Positions 19,936 to 29,902 of a stretch of DNA of 62,514 nucleotides are shown piece by piece (the stretch's first letter is position 1; every line of letters begins with the position of its first letter). Location of the stretch: NCBI RefSeq assembly GCF_001998965.1, contig NZ_MLHJ01000018.1, positions 1-62,514 of the forward strand. The letters run 5' to 3'. The translations under genes and the position numbers were made by a program. A model generated the notes under the pieces. It saw only the letters and a list, made by a program, of their open reading frames with translations. It was not told the DNA's origin and made no database searches. The stretch comes from Rodentibacter rarus (GTDB lineage Bacteria > Pseudomonadota > Gammaproteobacteria > Enterobacterales > Pasteurellaceae).

Positions 19936-20727
19936 ATGAAATTACTTACCCTAAATGTCCATGCTTGGTTAGAAGATAACCAAGCAGAAAAAATCGAAAT
20001 TCTTGCTCAAACAATAGTGGAAAAGGGTTACGATGTGGTTGCGTTGCAGGAAGTAAATCAACTTATGGTAGCTCCAACCGTTGCTCAAACCTTAAAGCAG
20101 GATAATTATGGCGTAATATTATTACGCCAAATTAACCAACAAGTTGAGCAAAAATATTCGTTATTTTGGAGTAATTCCCATATTGGCTATGATAAATATG
20201 ATGAAGGTATTGCATTTTTAACCCGCTTACCTGTTTATGAAGTTGATCCTTTTTATTGTAGCCAACATCAACGCCTTGATTCCATTCTTTCACGTAAAAT
20301 ACTGGGATTAACCGTAGAATACCAAAATCAATTTATTGATTGTTATTCCTGCCATATTAATTTGCCTGATTGCGAAGGTGAAAATCAACTCGATAATATT
20401 CAAAATATCGTCGAACGTAGCCGCAGTGGGAATCTAAAAATCCTCATGGGGGATTTCAATACCGATGCAATCAGCAATCAGCAGGCTTATCAGCAAATTA
20501 AATCACTAGGTTTACTTGATAGCTACGAACTTGCCGAACAAAAAGATTCGGGCATTACGGTAGAGAAAGCCATTGATGGTTGGCGTGGTCATAGCGAAGA
20601 AAAGCGTTTGGATTATATTTTTTTAAATCAAGCAAAAAGGGTGTTATCCAGTCAGGTGATTTTTAACGGCAAAAATAAACCTGTGGTTTCCGACCATTTT
20701 GGCTTGGAAGTGGATGTCATATTGTAG
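19936..20727 (+). CDS. EEP-family phosphatase, candidate maltose-6'-phosphate phosphatase
   Basis: A 263-residue member of the endonuclease/exonuclease/phosphatase fold. The metal and catalytic motifs are present: TLNVHAW, ALQEVNQ (metal-binding Glu), GDFNTDAI, RLDYIF, and SDHFG (catalytic His). The ATG at 19936 follows AGGGAGGGG just after the glgP stop. It lies between glgP and a PTS transporter. In Enterococcus and lactobacilli an EEP-fold protein, MapP, removes the phosphate from PTS-imported maltose-6'-phosphate. The same position and fold make that the best functional guess. A nuclease role is the alternative but fits the operon poorly. Confidence 0.7.
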   Translation: MKLLTLNVHAWLEDNQAEKIEILAQTIVEKGYDVVALQEVNQLMVAPTVAQTLKQDNYGVILLRQINQQVEQKYSLFWSNSHIGYDKYDEGIAFLTRLPVYEVDPFYCSQHQRLDSILSRKILGLTVEYQNQFIDCYSCHINLPDCEGENQLDNIQNIVERSRSGNLKILMGDFNTDAISNQQAYQQIKSLGLLDSYELAEQKDSGITVEKAIDGWRGHSEEKRLDYIFLNQAKRVLSSQVIFNGKNKPVVSDHFGLEVDVIL

Positions 20728-20737
20728 GAGAAAACAA

Positions 20738-22402
20738 ATGAAAAAATTGCTAAGTTTTGAATTTTGGCAAAAATTTGGCAAGTGCCTGATGGTGGTCATT
20801 GCGGTTATGCCGGCTGCCGGATTAATGGTGAGTATTGGTAACTCACTGCCTTTGTTAAGCGATGCTGAATGGGTTGCACGCATTGGTAATATTATTGCCC
20901 AAATTGGTTGGGGGATTATTGGTAACCTCCATCTCTTATTTGCTCTCGCTATTGGCGGTAGCTGGGCGAACGAACGTGCCGGTGGTGCATTTGCCGCAGG
21001 ATTGGCGTTTATTTTAATTAACCTGATTACCGGACATTTTTTCGGGGTGAAAATTGAAATGCTTGCGGATCCGAATGCCTATGTCAGCACATTCTTTGCC
21101 GGTGAAATTCCTGTGGCAAACTACTTTGTCAACATCCTCGGGCAACCCGCATTAAATATGGGGGTGTTTGTGGGCATTATAGCCGGTTTTGTTGGTGCCA
21201 CAACCTTCAATCGCTATTACAACTTTCGCAAGTTACCCGAAGTGCTCACTTTCTTTAATGGTAAACGTTTTGTTCCTTTTGTGGTGATTTATCGTTCCGT
21301 ATTAGTGGCGATCATCCTTGCCTTGTTCTGGCCTTTGGTACAAACCGGGATCAACCATTTTGGTCAATGGATTGCAAGCTCACAAAATACCGCTCCGGTT
21401 CTTGCACCATTTATCTACGGGACATTAGAGCGTCTTTTATTACCTTTCGGTTTGCACCATATGCTGACGATTCCAATGAACTACACCTCATTGGGCGGTA
21501 CTTATGAGTTTTTAACCGGGGCGCAAAAAGGGGCACAAGTCTTTGGACAAGACCCATTATGGTTAGCTTGGATCTCCGACTTAATTAACTTAAAAGATGC
21601 GGGGCATTTAGCACAATATAATGATCTACTTTCCACCGTCACGCCGGCTCGCTTTAAAGTGGGGCAAATGATTGGTTCAAGCGGGATTTTAATGGGGATA
21701 ACCCTTGCGATGTATGTGAATGTGGATGCCGATAAGAAAAAACTCTACAAAGGGATTTTCCTCTCTTCTGCCCTTGCAGTTTTCCTCACCGGGGTTACCG
21801 AACCGATTGAATATATGTTTATGTTTGCGGCAATGCCACTTTATATTGTGTATGCCTTAGTTCAAGGTGCGGCATTTGCTATGGCGGATATCGTCAATCT
21901 CCGTATGCATTCCTTCGGTAACATTGAATTTTTAACCCGCACACCAATGGCGATTAAAGCGGGCATTGGTATGGATGTGATTAACTTTATTTGGGTTTCA
22001 CTTCTCTTTGCTGTGGCGATGTTCTTCATTGCGAATTTTATGATTAAAAAATTCAATCTCGCTACCGCAGGACGTAATGGTAACTATGATGCGAAAAGTG
22101 CCGATGAAAATACATCGAATGAGCCAAAAGTGGCTAATGCCAGCGCACAAGTGGTACAAATTGTGAATTTACTTGGCGGGCGCAATAATATCGCCAATGT
22201 GGATGCCTGTATGACACGCTTACGTATTTCCGTACATAACGCTGATTTGGTTGGTGACGAAGCCGGATGGAAACAAGCTGGTGCGATGGGGATTATTATC
22301 AAAGGTACCGGTGTTCAAGCCATTTATGGACCAAAAGCTGATGTACTAAAATCCGATATTCAAGATTTACTTGCCTCAGGCGCTGAAATTCCAAAAGAAT
22401 AA
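20738..22402 (+). CDS. PTS maltose/glucose-type EIICB transporter
   Basis: A 554-residue membrane permease and kinase of the glucose superfamily PTS. The EIIC part has about ten membrane segments with AVMPAAGLMVSIG, LPFGLHHMLTIPMNY and LTGVTEPIEYMFMF (substrate and gating motifs). The C-terminal EIIB (from about residue 470) has the phosphorylated Cys in DACMTRLRISV. No EIIA is fused or adjacent, so it probably uses the general Crr protein. TAGGAG precedes the ATG at 20738, 10 bases past the phosphatase stop. It would import maltose or maltodextrin as the 6'-phosphate; E. coli MalX is a relative. Confidence 0.88.
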   Translation: MKKLLSFEFWQKFGKCLMVVIAVMPAAGLMVSIGNSLPLLSDAEWVARIGNIIAQIGWGIIGNLHLLFALAIGGSWANERAGGAFAAGLAFILINLITGHFFGVKIEMLADPNAYVSTFFAGEIPVANYFVNILGQPALNMGVFVGIIAGFVGATTFNRYYNFRKLPEVLTFFNGKRFVPFVVIYRSVLVAIILALFWPLVQTGINHFGQWIASSQNTAPVLAPFIYGTLERLLLPFGLHHMLTIPMNYTSLGGTYEFLTGAQKGAQVFGQDPLWLAWISDLINLKDAGHLAQYNDLLSTVTPARFKVGQMIGSSGILMGITLAMYVNVDADKKKLYKGIFLSSALAVFLTGVTEPIEYMFMFAAMPLYIVYALVQGAAFAMADIVNLRMHSFGNIEFLTRTPMAIKAGIGMDVINFIWVSLLFAVAMFFIANFMIKKFNLATAGRNGNYDAKSADENTSNEPKVANASAQVVQIVNLLGGRNNIANVDACMTRLRISVHNADLVGDEAGWKQAGAMGIIIKGTGVQAIYGPKADVLKSDIQDLLASGAEIPKE

Positions 22403-22422
22403 TTTTTAGCAATAAAAGATTA

Positions 22423-22478
22423 ATCTGCATCTCAAAAGTTGGACTAAACGCTAGCTGATTAAGGTGCAGATTTTTTTA
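22423..22478 (+). mobile_element. Solo IS3-family end acting as possible terminator
   Basis: AATCTGCA and TGCAGATT pair across a long loop and are followed by TTTTTTT, so the sequence could terminate the maltose operon. Its content (CAAAAGTTGGACTAA and CTGATTAAGGTGCAGAT) matches the IS3-type terminal sequences at 44733-44760 and 60445-60475. The rest of the 285-base gap before metH shows only AT-rich sequence and an inverted uptake signal (ACCGCACTTT) near 22600. Confidence 0.55.
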
Positions 22479-22687
22479 TAACTAAATAAAATCAGCGTTT
22501 AAACAACAAGTGATTGATTGTTTCTCTTCAACAAAAACTGCTCGATGACATATAAACTGAATTAAAAAGTTTCATTTCTTAAGAACGGCTTATTTTTTCA
22601 CCGCACTTTCTGTTGCAATATTTGACACTGCCGATACTTCTACCTATTATCCATCCATTATTTCTTTATGCTTACAAAATCTAAATT

Positions 22688-25600
22688 ATGCAAAAAACAA
22701 CCTTAGCCCCACTCAAAAACGCCCTTGCCCAACGCATTTTAATTTTAGACGGAGCAATGGGAACGATGATTCAGCAATATAAACTCACCGAATCAGATTT
22801 CAGGGGAGAGCGGTTTAAAGAAAGTGCGGTCGATTTACGCGGTAATAATGATTTGCTTACCTTAACTCAACCACTCTTAATTTGTGCCATTCATGAAAAA
22901 TACCTTGAGGCGGGAGCGGATATTATTGAAACCAACACTTTCAGTTCCACCACCATTGCCCAAGCGGATTATGATTTACAATCCATCGCCTACGAACTGA
23001 ATTTTGCAGGGGCAAAATTGGCACGCCTTGCCGCCGATAAGTATTCCACCCCCGAAAAACCTCGCTTTGTGGCGGGCGTTCTTGGACCGACTAACCGCAC
23101 TGCATCGATTTCACCGAACGTGAATGATCCAAGTTTCCGCAACATTACCTTTATGGAATTAGTCGATGCCTATGCCGAAGCAACGAGAGGTTTGATCGAA
23201 GGTGGGGCGGACATCATTATGATCGAAACGATTTTCGACACCCTCAACGCCAAAGCCGCTATTTTTGCCATTGAAACGGTGTTTGACGAATTAGGCGTGA
23301 CACTGCCGGTAATGATTTCTGGCACGATCACTGATGCCTCAGGGCGAACGCTCTCAGGACAAACCACCGAAGCCTTCTATAATTCCCTTCGCCATGCGAA
23401 ACCGATTAGTTTCGGATTAAACTGTGCCTTGGGGCCGAAAGAGTTACGACCTTATGTGGAAGTGATGGCGAAAATTAGCGAAAGCTACGTTTCTGTTCAC
23501 CCGAATGCGGGTTTACCCAACGCCTTCGGTGGCTATGATTTGGGGGCTGACGAGATGGCGGCGTATCTCAAAGAATGGGCGGAAAGTGGTTTAGTCAATA
23601 TTGTAGGCGGCTGTTGTGGCACAACGCCCGAACACATTAAAGCTTTTGCGGAAGCGGTGGCAAACATTCCGCCACGCCCATTACCCGAAATTAAAACCGC
23701 AATGCGTTTATCTGGGCTTGAACCGCTCAACATTGATGACAACAGCCTGTTTGTCAATGTGGGGGAACGCAATAATGTGACGGGATCGGCGAAATTCAAA
23801 AAATTGATTAAAGAAGAAAAATTTGCCGAAGCCATCGAGATCGCCATTGACCAAGTGGAAAATGGGGCGCAAGTGATTGATGTCAATATGGACGAAGCCC
23901 TGCTCGATTCGCAAAAATGTATGACCCGTTTCCTCAACATTATGGCAACCGAACCCGATGCAGCAAAAGTGCCAGTGATGATCGATTCAAGCAAATGGGA
24001 GGTGATTGAGGCAGGTTTGCAAGCAATTCAAGGGAAAGGCATTGTGAACTCCATCTCACTGAAAGAGGGGGAGGAAAAATTTATCCAACAAGCCAAATTA
24101 GTGCGCAAATACGGTGCTGCCGTGGTTGTGATGGCGTTTGATGAAGTGGGGCAAGCGGATACCGAAGAACGAAAAGTGGAAATCTGCACCCGTGCGTATC
24201 GGATTTTGGTCGATCACGTCGGCTTTCCGCCTGAAGATATTATTTTCGACCCGAACATTTTCGCCATTGGCACAGGCATTGAAGAACACAATAATTACGG
24301 TGTGGATTTTATCAACGCCACAGGGCGAATTAAACGCACCCTACCACACGCCAAAATTTCGGGAGGGGTATCCAATGTTTCCTTCTCCTTCCGAGGAAAT
24401 AATGTTATGCGTGAAGCGATTCACGCCGTTTTTCTTTATCACGCCATTAAACAAGGTATGGATATGGGGATCGTTAATGCTGGACAGCTGGCGATTTATG
24501 ATGATCTCGATCCCCAATTGCGTGAAGTGGTGGAAGAGGCCGTACTTAACCGCCGTGCGGATGCAACCGAACGCCTTTTGGATATTGCGGAAAAATATCG
24601 TCATCAAGGCAACGAAAGTGCGGTCGATTCTGTCGCAGAATGGCGTACTTGGTCGGTGGAAGAACGTTTAAAACACGCCTTGGTGAAAGGGATTACCACC
24701 TACATTGTGGAAGACACCGAAGAAGCCCGCCAAAAATTCCCCACACCGCTTGAGGTGATCGAAGGACCTTTAATGGATGGTATGGATGTGGTCGGTGATT
24801 TATTTGGGGACGGTAAAATGTTCCTGCCACAAGTGGTGAAATCCGCCCGTGTGATGAAGCAATCGGTCGCCTATTTAGAACCCTTCATCAATGCCACTAA
24901 ACAAAAAGGAGCGTCAAATGGAAAAGTGGTGATTGCCACCGTCAAAGGCGATGTTCACGACATCGGCAAAAACATAGTGAGCGTCGTGTTGCAATGTAAT
25001 AATTTTGACGTGATAGATCTGGGCGTGATGGTGCCTGCGGATAAAATCATTCAAACGGCGATTGATGAAAAAGCGGATATTATCGGCTTGAGCGGTTTGA
25101 TCACGCCGTCTCTTGATGAAATGGAATACTTTTTAGGCGAAATGAACCGATTGAAGTTGAACATTCCCGTAATTATCGGTGGGGCGACCACTTCCAAAGA
25201 GCACACGGCAATTAAACTTTACCCGAAATACGATTATGAAGTGATCTACACCACCAATGCCTCTCGCGCCGTTACCGTCTGTGCTGCGTTGATGAATCCA
25301 GAAACGAAAGCAGAGTTGTGGGCGAGAACGAAAAAAGAGTACGAGCAAATTCAGCACGCCTTTGCCAACAAAAAAGCGCCTCGCAAGCAATTACCAATTG
25401 AGGAAGCCAGAGCCAACCGCTTTGATGCGTTCAGCGGTGAATGGGCGGATTACCACGTGCCAACACCAAAACAAACGGGCATTGTGGAGTATAAAAATGT
25501 GCCGATTGCCACATTACGCCAGTTTATCGACTGGTCGCCGTTCTTTCGGTTATGGGGCTTGATGGGCGGATATCCTGATGCCTTTGACTATCCTGAAGGG

Positions 25601-26374
25601 GGCGAAGAAGCCCGCCGTGTGTGGAATGATGCCCAAAAAGTATTGGACGAATTAGAACAAAATCACAAGCTCAACCCAAGCGGTGTGATGGGGATTTTCC
25701 CTGCTAACAGTGCAGGTGATGATATTGAAATCTATCAAAATTCTGACCGCACTTTTGTCATCGGCAAAGCCTATAATCTGCGTCAACAAGGCGAACGGGG
25801 CAAAAACAGCAAAAGCCCGTATAACCTTTGTTTGAGCGATTTTATCGCACGCAAAGAGAGCGGTAAGCAAGATTGGTTCGGTATGTTCGCCGTCTGTGCG
25901 GGGATTGAAGAACACGATTTAGTCGAAAGCTACAAAGCCGCAGGGGACGATTACAACGCCATTTTACTGCAAGCGGTGGGCGATCGCCTTGCTGAAGCAA
26001 TGGCGGAATATCTGCACTTTGAACTTCGCACGAAAATCTGGGGATATAGCAAAGAAACCTTTGAAAACGACCGCTTGATCCGTGAGGAATATGTCGGCAT
26101 TCGCCCCGCCCCCGGCTACCCAAGCTGCCCAGAACACACGGAAAAACAAATTATCTGGGATCTTCTCGAAGTGGAGCAACGCATTGGTATGAAACTCACC
26201 GAAAGCTACGCCATGTGGCCCGCCGCCTCCGTTTGCGGTTGGTACTTCACCCACCCGGCATCGAATTACTTCACACTAGGGCGAATTGATGAAGATCAGG
26301 CGGTGGATTATGCACAACGTAAAGGCTGGAATGAGAAAGAGATGGTGAAGTGGTTGGGTGTGGCGATGAAGTGA
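22688..26374 (+). CDS. metH: Cobalamin-dependent methionine synthase
   Basis: A 1228-residue enzyme that transfers a methyl group from methyl-tetrahydrofolate through cobalamin to homocysteine. All four modules are present: homocysteine/zinc domain ([19 protein letters not shown]), pterin domain ([16 protein letters not shown]), B12 domain with the axial His in [10 protein letters not shown] and [13 protein letters not shown], and the SAM reactivation domain with [15 protein letters not shown]. The length matches E. coli MetH. The start lacks a clear ribosome site. It needs cobalamin uptake, for which candidates occur elsewhere in the window. A diverged copy of its 3' end lies at 30696-31002. 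Confidence 0.96.
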   Translation: MQKTTLAPLKNALAQRILILDGAMGTMIQQYKLTESDFRGERFKESAVDLRGNNDLLTLTQPLLICAIHEKYLEAGADIIETNTFSSTTIAQADYDLQSIAYELNFAGAKLARLAADKYSTPEKPRFVAGVLGPTNRTASISPNVNDPSFRNITFMELVDAYAEATRGLIEGGADIIMIETIFDTLNAKAAIFAIETVFDELGVTLPVMISGTITDASGRTLSGQTTEAFYNSLRHAKPISFGLNCALGPKELRPYVEVMAKISESYVSVHPNAGLPNAFGGYDLGADEMAAYLKEWAESGLVNIVGGCCGTTPEHIKAFAEAVANIPPRPLPEIKTAMRLSGLEPLNIDDNSLFVNVGERNNVTGSAKFKKLIKEEKFAEAIEIAIDQVENGAQVIDVNMDEALLDSQKCMTRFLNIMATEPDAAKVPVMIDSSKWEVIEAGLQAIQGKGIVNSISLKEGEEKFIQQAKLVRKYGAAVVVMAFDEVGQADTEERKVEICTRAYRILVDHVGFPPEDIIFDPNIFAIGTGIEEHNNYGVDFINATGRIKRTLPHAKISGGVSNVSFSFRGNNVMREAIHAVFLYHAIKQGMDMGIVNAGQLAIYDDLDPQLREVVEEAVLNRRADATERLLDIAEKYRHQGNESAVDSVAEWRTWSVEERLKHALVKGITTYIVEDTEEARQKFPTPLEVIEGPLMDGMDVVGDLFGDGKMFLPQVVKSARVMKQSVAYLEPFINATKQKGASNGKVVIATVKGDVHDIGKNIVSVVLQCNNFDVIDLGVMVPADKIIQTAIDEKADIIGLSGLITPSLDEMEYFLGEMNRLKLNIPVIIGGATTSKEHTAIKLYPKYDYEVIYTTNASRAVTVCAALMNPETKAELWARTKKEYEQIQHAFANKKAPRKQLPIEEARANRFDAFSGEWADYHVPTPKQTGIVEYKNVPIATLRQFIDWSPFFRLWGLMGGYPDAFDYPEGGEEARRVWNDAQKVLDELEQNHKLNPSGVMGIFPANSAGDDIEIYQNSDRTFVIGKAYNLRQQGERGKNSKSPYNLCLSDFIARKESGKQDWFGMFAVCAGIEEHDLVESYKAAGDDYNAILLQAVGDRLAEAMAEYLHFELRTKIWGYSKETFENDRLIREEYVGIRPAPGYPSCPEHTEKQIIWDLLEVEQRIGMKLTESYAMWPAASVCGWYFTHPASNYFTLGRIDEDQAVDYAQRKGWNEKEMVKWLGVAMK

Positions 26375-26456
26375 AAATAAATAGTATCGTTTTATGATAA
26401 AGAGCGAAATTCACTGCGTATTTATATTTTAAATTGAAGTAATTTTGGAACAAAAA

Positions 26457-28460
26457 ATGATTGAACAAACAAATTATAACTTAGTGCAACTTTTAAAAGA
26501 TAGTAACTATCAACTCACCCAATTTTCACCTGTCTATATTAAAAAACTGGAAAATGCTATTTTTCTGAAATCAGGAAAGAATGGTAACGTGCCTTATATT
26601 CAATGCCTTGTTCGTAAGAAAGATATTAAGCTCACACCGGAAGAAGCGGTTCGCCAACTTTATTTAATGAACTTACATTATGAATATGATTATCCATTTG
26701 AGCGAATGGAATTAGAATATTCGGTTGCGTTTGGGCGAGATAAAAAACGTGCAGATATTGTCATTTTTGATAAAGATAATCCGAATGCTGTTTATATTAT
26801 GGTAGAGCTGAAAAAACCAAAATTAAAAGATGGTAAAGAACAGCTAAAATCTTACTGTAATGCCACAGGTGCGCCAATTGGTGTTTGGACTAATGGGGAC
26901 AGTATTTCTTATTACAATCGCCGTGATCCAAATTATTTCAAAGATATTCCAGATATTCCGAATGCTCAACAAAAATTATCTGATATTTTACAAGAGCGTT
27001 GGACGATTCAAGATTTAATCAATAACGATAAAATTGTTAAACAGCGTAAGTCATTAAAAGATCTTGTTGTTGAAATGGAAGATGAGGTATTGGCAAATGC
27101 AGGTGTTGATGTCTTTGAAGAATTATTCCAACTTATTTTTACCAAGTTATACGATGAGATGGAAAGCACAAGAGATAAAAGCCGTCATTTAGAATTTCGT
27201 AACTATGGTGATACGGAAAATGAGCTTAAAAATAAAATTCAAACCTTATTTGATAAAGCAAAGGAAAAATGGGAAGGCGTATTCTCTGATAGTAGCAAAA
27301 TTAATTTATCACCATCACATTTGGCTATTTGTGTTTCTTCATTAGAAGAGGTGAAACTCTTTAATTCTAATCTTGATGTTGTAGATGAAGCTTTTGAATA
27401 TTTAATCAATAAATCAAGCAAGGGAGAAAAAGGGCAATATTTCACTCCTCGTTATGTCATTGATATGTGTGTCAAGATGCTTGATCCCAAACCAGAAGAA
27501 ACGGTAATTGATACCGCCGCAGGTAGTTGTGGTTTTCCTGTTCATTCTATTTTCCACGTTTGGGAAAAGCAACTTACCGCTAAGGGTTTAACTAAAAGCC
27601 ACCTATTTACTGCGGAAGAAAAATTACCAGAACAAAAAGACTATGTAGAAAAGAAAGTTTTTGCGATTGATTTTGATGAAAAAGCCGTACGTGTTGCTCG
27701 TACTTTAAATTTAATTGCTGGCGATGGGCAAACTAACGTTTTACATTTAAATACGTTGGATTATGAACGCTGGGAGGATTTTACTAAAGAGGAAGAATGG
27801 AGTGATGTTTATGGTGAGGGGTGGAAGAAATTACGTAAGCTCCGCAAGACTCGTGACCAAAACCGAGATTTCCAATTTGATATATTAATGGCAAATCCTC
27901 CCTTTGCAGGTGATATTAAAGAAACCAGAATTCTTGCTCGTTATGAATTAGGCAAAAACAGTAAAGGTAAACAACAAACGAAAGTAGGAAGGGATATTCT
28001 ATTTATTGAACGCAATTTAGACTTTCTAAAAGATGGTGGAAGAATGGCTATCGTTTTACCGCAAGGGCGTTTTAATAACTCTAGTGATAAATATATTCGT
28101 GATTTTATTGCCGAACGTTGCCGTATTTTAGCTGTGGTAGGCTTGCACGGAAATGTATTTAAACCGCATACCGGTACGAAAACCAGCGTGCTTTTTGTGC
28201 AAAAATGGCACAATGAACTTTGCCCAAAAGTGGAGGATTACCCGATTTTCTTCGCAACAATGCAAAAAGCCAGTAAAGATAATTCAGGTGATAAAATTTA
28301 TGTAAAAAATAGCGAAGGTATTCCCGTTTTAGATAGCCACGAGCATTTAATAGTTGAACACGATTTATTTAATCACGATGGCTTAACTCAAGATGGCATT
28401 GCGGAAGCCTTTATTGAATTTGCCAAGAGAGAGAAATTATCTTTTGTGGGAAAGGATTAA
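26457..28460 (+). CDS. Type I-like DNA N6-adenine methylase with N-terminal nuclease domain
   Basis: A 667-residue protein. Residues about 75-165 resemble the HsdR N-terminal nuclease domain: RADIVIF followed by VELKKPK gives the D...ExK pattern, then QLKSYCNATGAP and GVWTNGD. Residues about 300-620 are an N6-adenine methylase: GQYFTPRYVIDMCV, DTAAGSCGFPVHS (SAM site) and catalytic ANPPFAG. It thus appears to carry cutting and methylating parts on one chain, and no separate helicase-type HsdR is nearby. The ATG at 26457 is chosen over a TTG at 26445. It is followed directly by the specificity gene. The nuclease activity is inferred from motifs. Confidence 0.85.
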   Translation: MIEQTNYNLVQLLKDSNYQLTQFSPVYIKKLENAIFLKSGKNGNVPYIQCLVRKKDIKLTPEEAVRQLYLMNLHYEYDYPFERMELEYSVAFGRDKKRADIVIFDKDNPNAVYIMVELKKPKLKDGKEQLKSYCNATGAPIGVWTNGDSISYYNRRDPNYFKDIPDIPNAQQKLSDILQERWTIQDLINNDKIVKQRKSLKDLVVEMEDEVLANAGVDVFEELFQLIFTKLYDEMESTRDKSRHLEFRNYGDTENELKNKIQTLFDKAKEKWEGVFSDSSKINLSPSHLAICVSSLEEVKLFNSNLDVVDEAFEYLINKSSKGEKGQYFTPRYVIDMCVKMLDPKPEETVIDTAAGSCGFPVHSIFHVWEKQLTAKGLTKSHLFTAEEKLPEQKDYVEKKVFAIDFDEKAVRVARTLNLIAGDGQTNVLHLNTLDYERWEDFTKEEEWSDVYGEGWKKLRKLRKTRDQNRDFQFDILMANPPFAGDIKETRILARYELGKNSKGKQQTKVGRDILFIERNLDFLKDGGRMAIVLPQGRFNNSSDKYIRDFIAERCRILAVVGLHGNVFKPHTGTKTSVLFVQKWHNELCPKVEDYPIFFATMQKASKDNSGDKIYVKNSEGIPVLDSHEHLIVEHDLFNHDGLTQDGIAEAFIEFAKREKLSFVGKD

Positions 28461-28489
28461 GCCCATTTGATGATGTAAAGTATCAGACA

Positions 28490-29902
28490 TTGTTGAGTGG
28501 GTTGGAAGTAAGTGAGGTATATTTATCTAACATCAGAAAAAATAAAGATTATAGATTTGATACAGATTTTTGGACAAAAGAACCAAAGAAAAATCCAAAT
28601 CTAACCTATATAAAAATAGGAGATTGTCTTTTAAAATCTCAATATGGAATTTCTATATCAATGAATGAAGATGGAGATGGTATTCCAATTTATAGAATGA
28701 ATGAAATTCATAATATGTTATGTGATTTTTCTGTAGCTAAATATGCGAAAGTTCTTGGGGATGAAAAAGAAACTTTTTTATTGAAAGATAGAGATGTCCT
28801 ATTTAATAGAACAAACTCTTTTGAATGGGTTGGTAGAACAGGTATCTTTTATCAACAAAGTAATAGAGATTTTATTTTTGCTTCCTACCTTGTACGTTTT
28901 GTTCCGAATGAAGATATTATTTTACCTGAATACTTAACAGCTTATTTGAATACAAAATATGGTATATGGGATCTAAAACGACGAGCTAGACAGTCTGTTA
29001 ATCAAACTAATATTAATCCAGAAGAAGTAAAAGAAACGTTTATTCCACTATTGGATAAAAGTATTCAATTAAAAATAAAAGATTGTTTTGAAAGTGCAAA
29101 AATATCTTTGATTAAATCAGGAAATTTATACACTGAAGCCGAAACTCTGTTATTAGAAAATTTAGGATTAAAAAACTTTCAAGTGATAAATAACCCTATC
29201 AATATAAAATCACTTAAGGAGAGTTTTTTACAAACAGGCAGGTTAGATGCCGAGTTTTATCAACCCTTTTATGAACAGTTAGAACAATATATTCAATCAC
29301 ATTCTCTTGGTTTTGCAAGATTGGGTAACGTATGCAAATTACACGATGAAAATTACACGCCAAAGGATAATCAAGAATATAACTATATTGAATTGTCTAA
29401 TATTGGGAAATCAGGAGAAATCACAGGCTGTACAAGGGCTTTAGGGAAAGAATTACCGTCTCGTGCCAGACGAAAAGTACGGTCAAATCAAGTTATTATT
29501 TCCAGCATTGAGGGATCTTTGCAAAGCTGTGCAATTGTATCGTCAAACTATGATGACGCTTTGTGTTCAACAGGATTTTATGTACTTTCGTCAGAGATAT
29601 TAAATGCAGAAACTTTGCTTGTACTTTTCAAATCTGAATTGATGCAACAAATTTTAAAGAAAAATTGCTCAGGTACGATTTTAACAGCGATAAATAAAGA
29701 AGAATTGTTAAATATCCCATTACCAATTATTGATACTAAAACCCAAACAAAAATTTCTGATTATATTCAACAAAGCAATGCGTTACGTCAACAAGCCCAA
29801 GACTTATTAGCGCAAGCAAAAATAAAAGTTGAATCTGAAATTGAAAATAATGCATTAAATATCAATGAGTTAGATTTGCGGGGGGGGGGTAGATCCTGCT
29901 AA
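28490..29902 (+). CDS. hsdS: Specificity subunit HsdS, modules 1-2 (phase-variable 3' end)
   Basis: A 470-residue product as sequenced. Two target-recognition modules are visible: residues about 1-240 (with FIFASYLVRFVPNE, YLTAYLNTKYG) and about 250-450 (GRLDAEFYQP, then NYIELSNIGKSGEITG and SALVLSSEI-like text). Each ends in a helical spacer (ALRQQAQDLLAQAKIKVESE). A G10 tract at 29880-29889 shifts the frame so the protein ends RGGGRSC. With nine or twelve Gs the frame runs on into a third module to 30659, giving about 722 residues. The frame has no ATG near its start; the TTG at 28490 or reinitiation from the methylase gene, whose end it overlaps as an open frame, is assumed. Confidence 0.82.
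   Translation: MLSGLEVSEVYLSNIRKNKDYRFDTDFWTKEPKKNPNLTYIKIGDCLLKSQYGISISMNEDGDGIPIYRMNEIHNMLCDFSVAKYAKVLGDEKETFLLKDRDVLFNRTNSFEWVGRTGIFYQQSNRDFIFASYLVRFVPNEDIILPEYLTAYLNTKYGIWDLKRRARQSVNQTNINPEEVKETFIPLLDKSIQLKIKDCFESAKISLIKSGNLYTEAETLLLENLGLKNFQVINNPINIKSLKESFLQTGRLDAEFYQPFYEQLEQYIQSHSLGFARLGNVCKLHDENYTPKDNQEYNYIELSNIGKSGEITGCTRALGKELPSRARRKVRSNQVIISSIEGSLQSCAIVSSNYDDALCSTGFYVLSSEILNAETLLVLFKSELMQQILKKNCSGTILTAINKEELLNIPLPIIDTKTQTKISDYIQQSNALRQQAQDLLAQAKIKVESEIENNALNINELDLRGGGRSC
29880..29889 (+). repeat. Poly-G tract (G10) inside hsdS
   Basis: Ten consecutive Gs preceded by C and followed by TAG. Reading the three frames by hand: ten Gs gives early termination 4 codons later, eleven Gs gives an immediate TAG, and nine Gs (or twelve) joins the upstream and downstream frames. 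G-tracts of this length slip during replication in Haemophilus, Neisseria and Campylobacter. Confidence 0.93.

Noticed and set aside
22600-22687. MetJ boxes upstream of metH
   Set aside because: No tandem AGACGTCT-like 8-mers were found by eye in the upstream gap.
23533-23994. Long antisense frame inside metH (about 153 codons)
   Set aside because: It is opposite a fully recognisable metH segment, has low-complexity shadow composition and no ribosome site. Similar shadows occur throughout ligA and metH.
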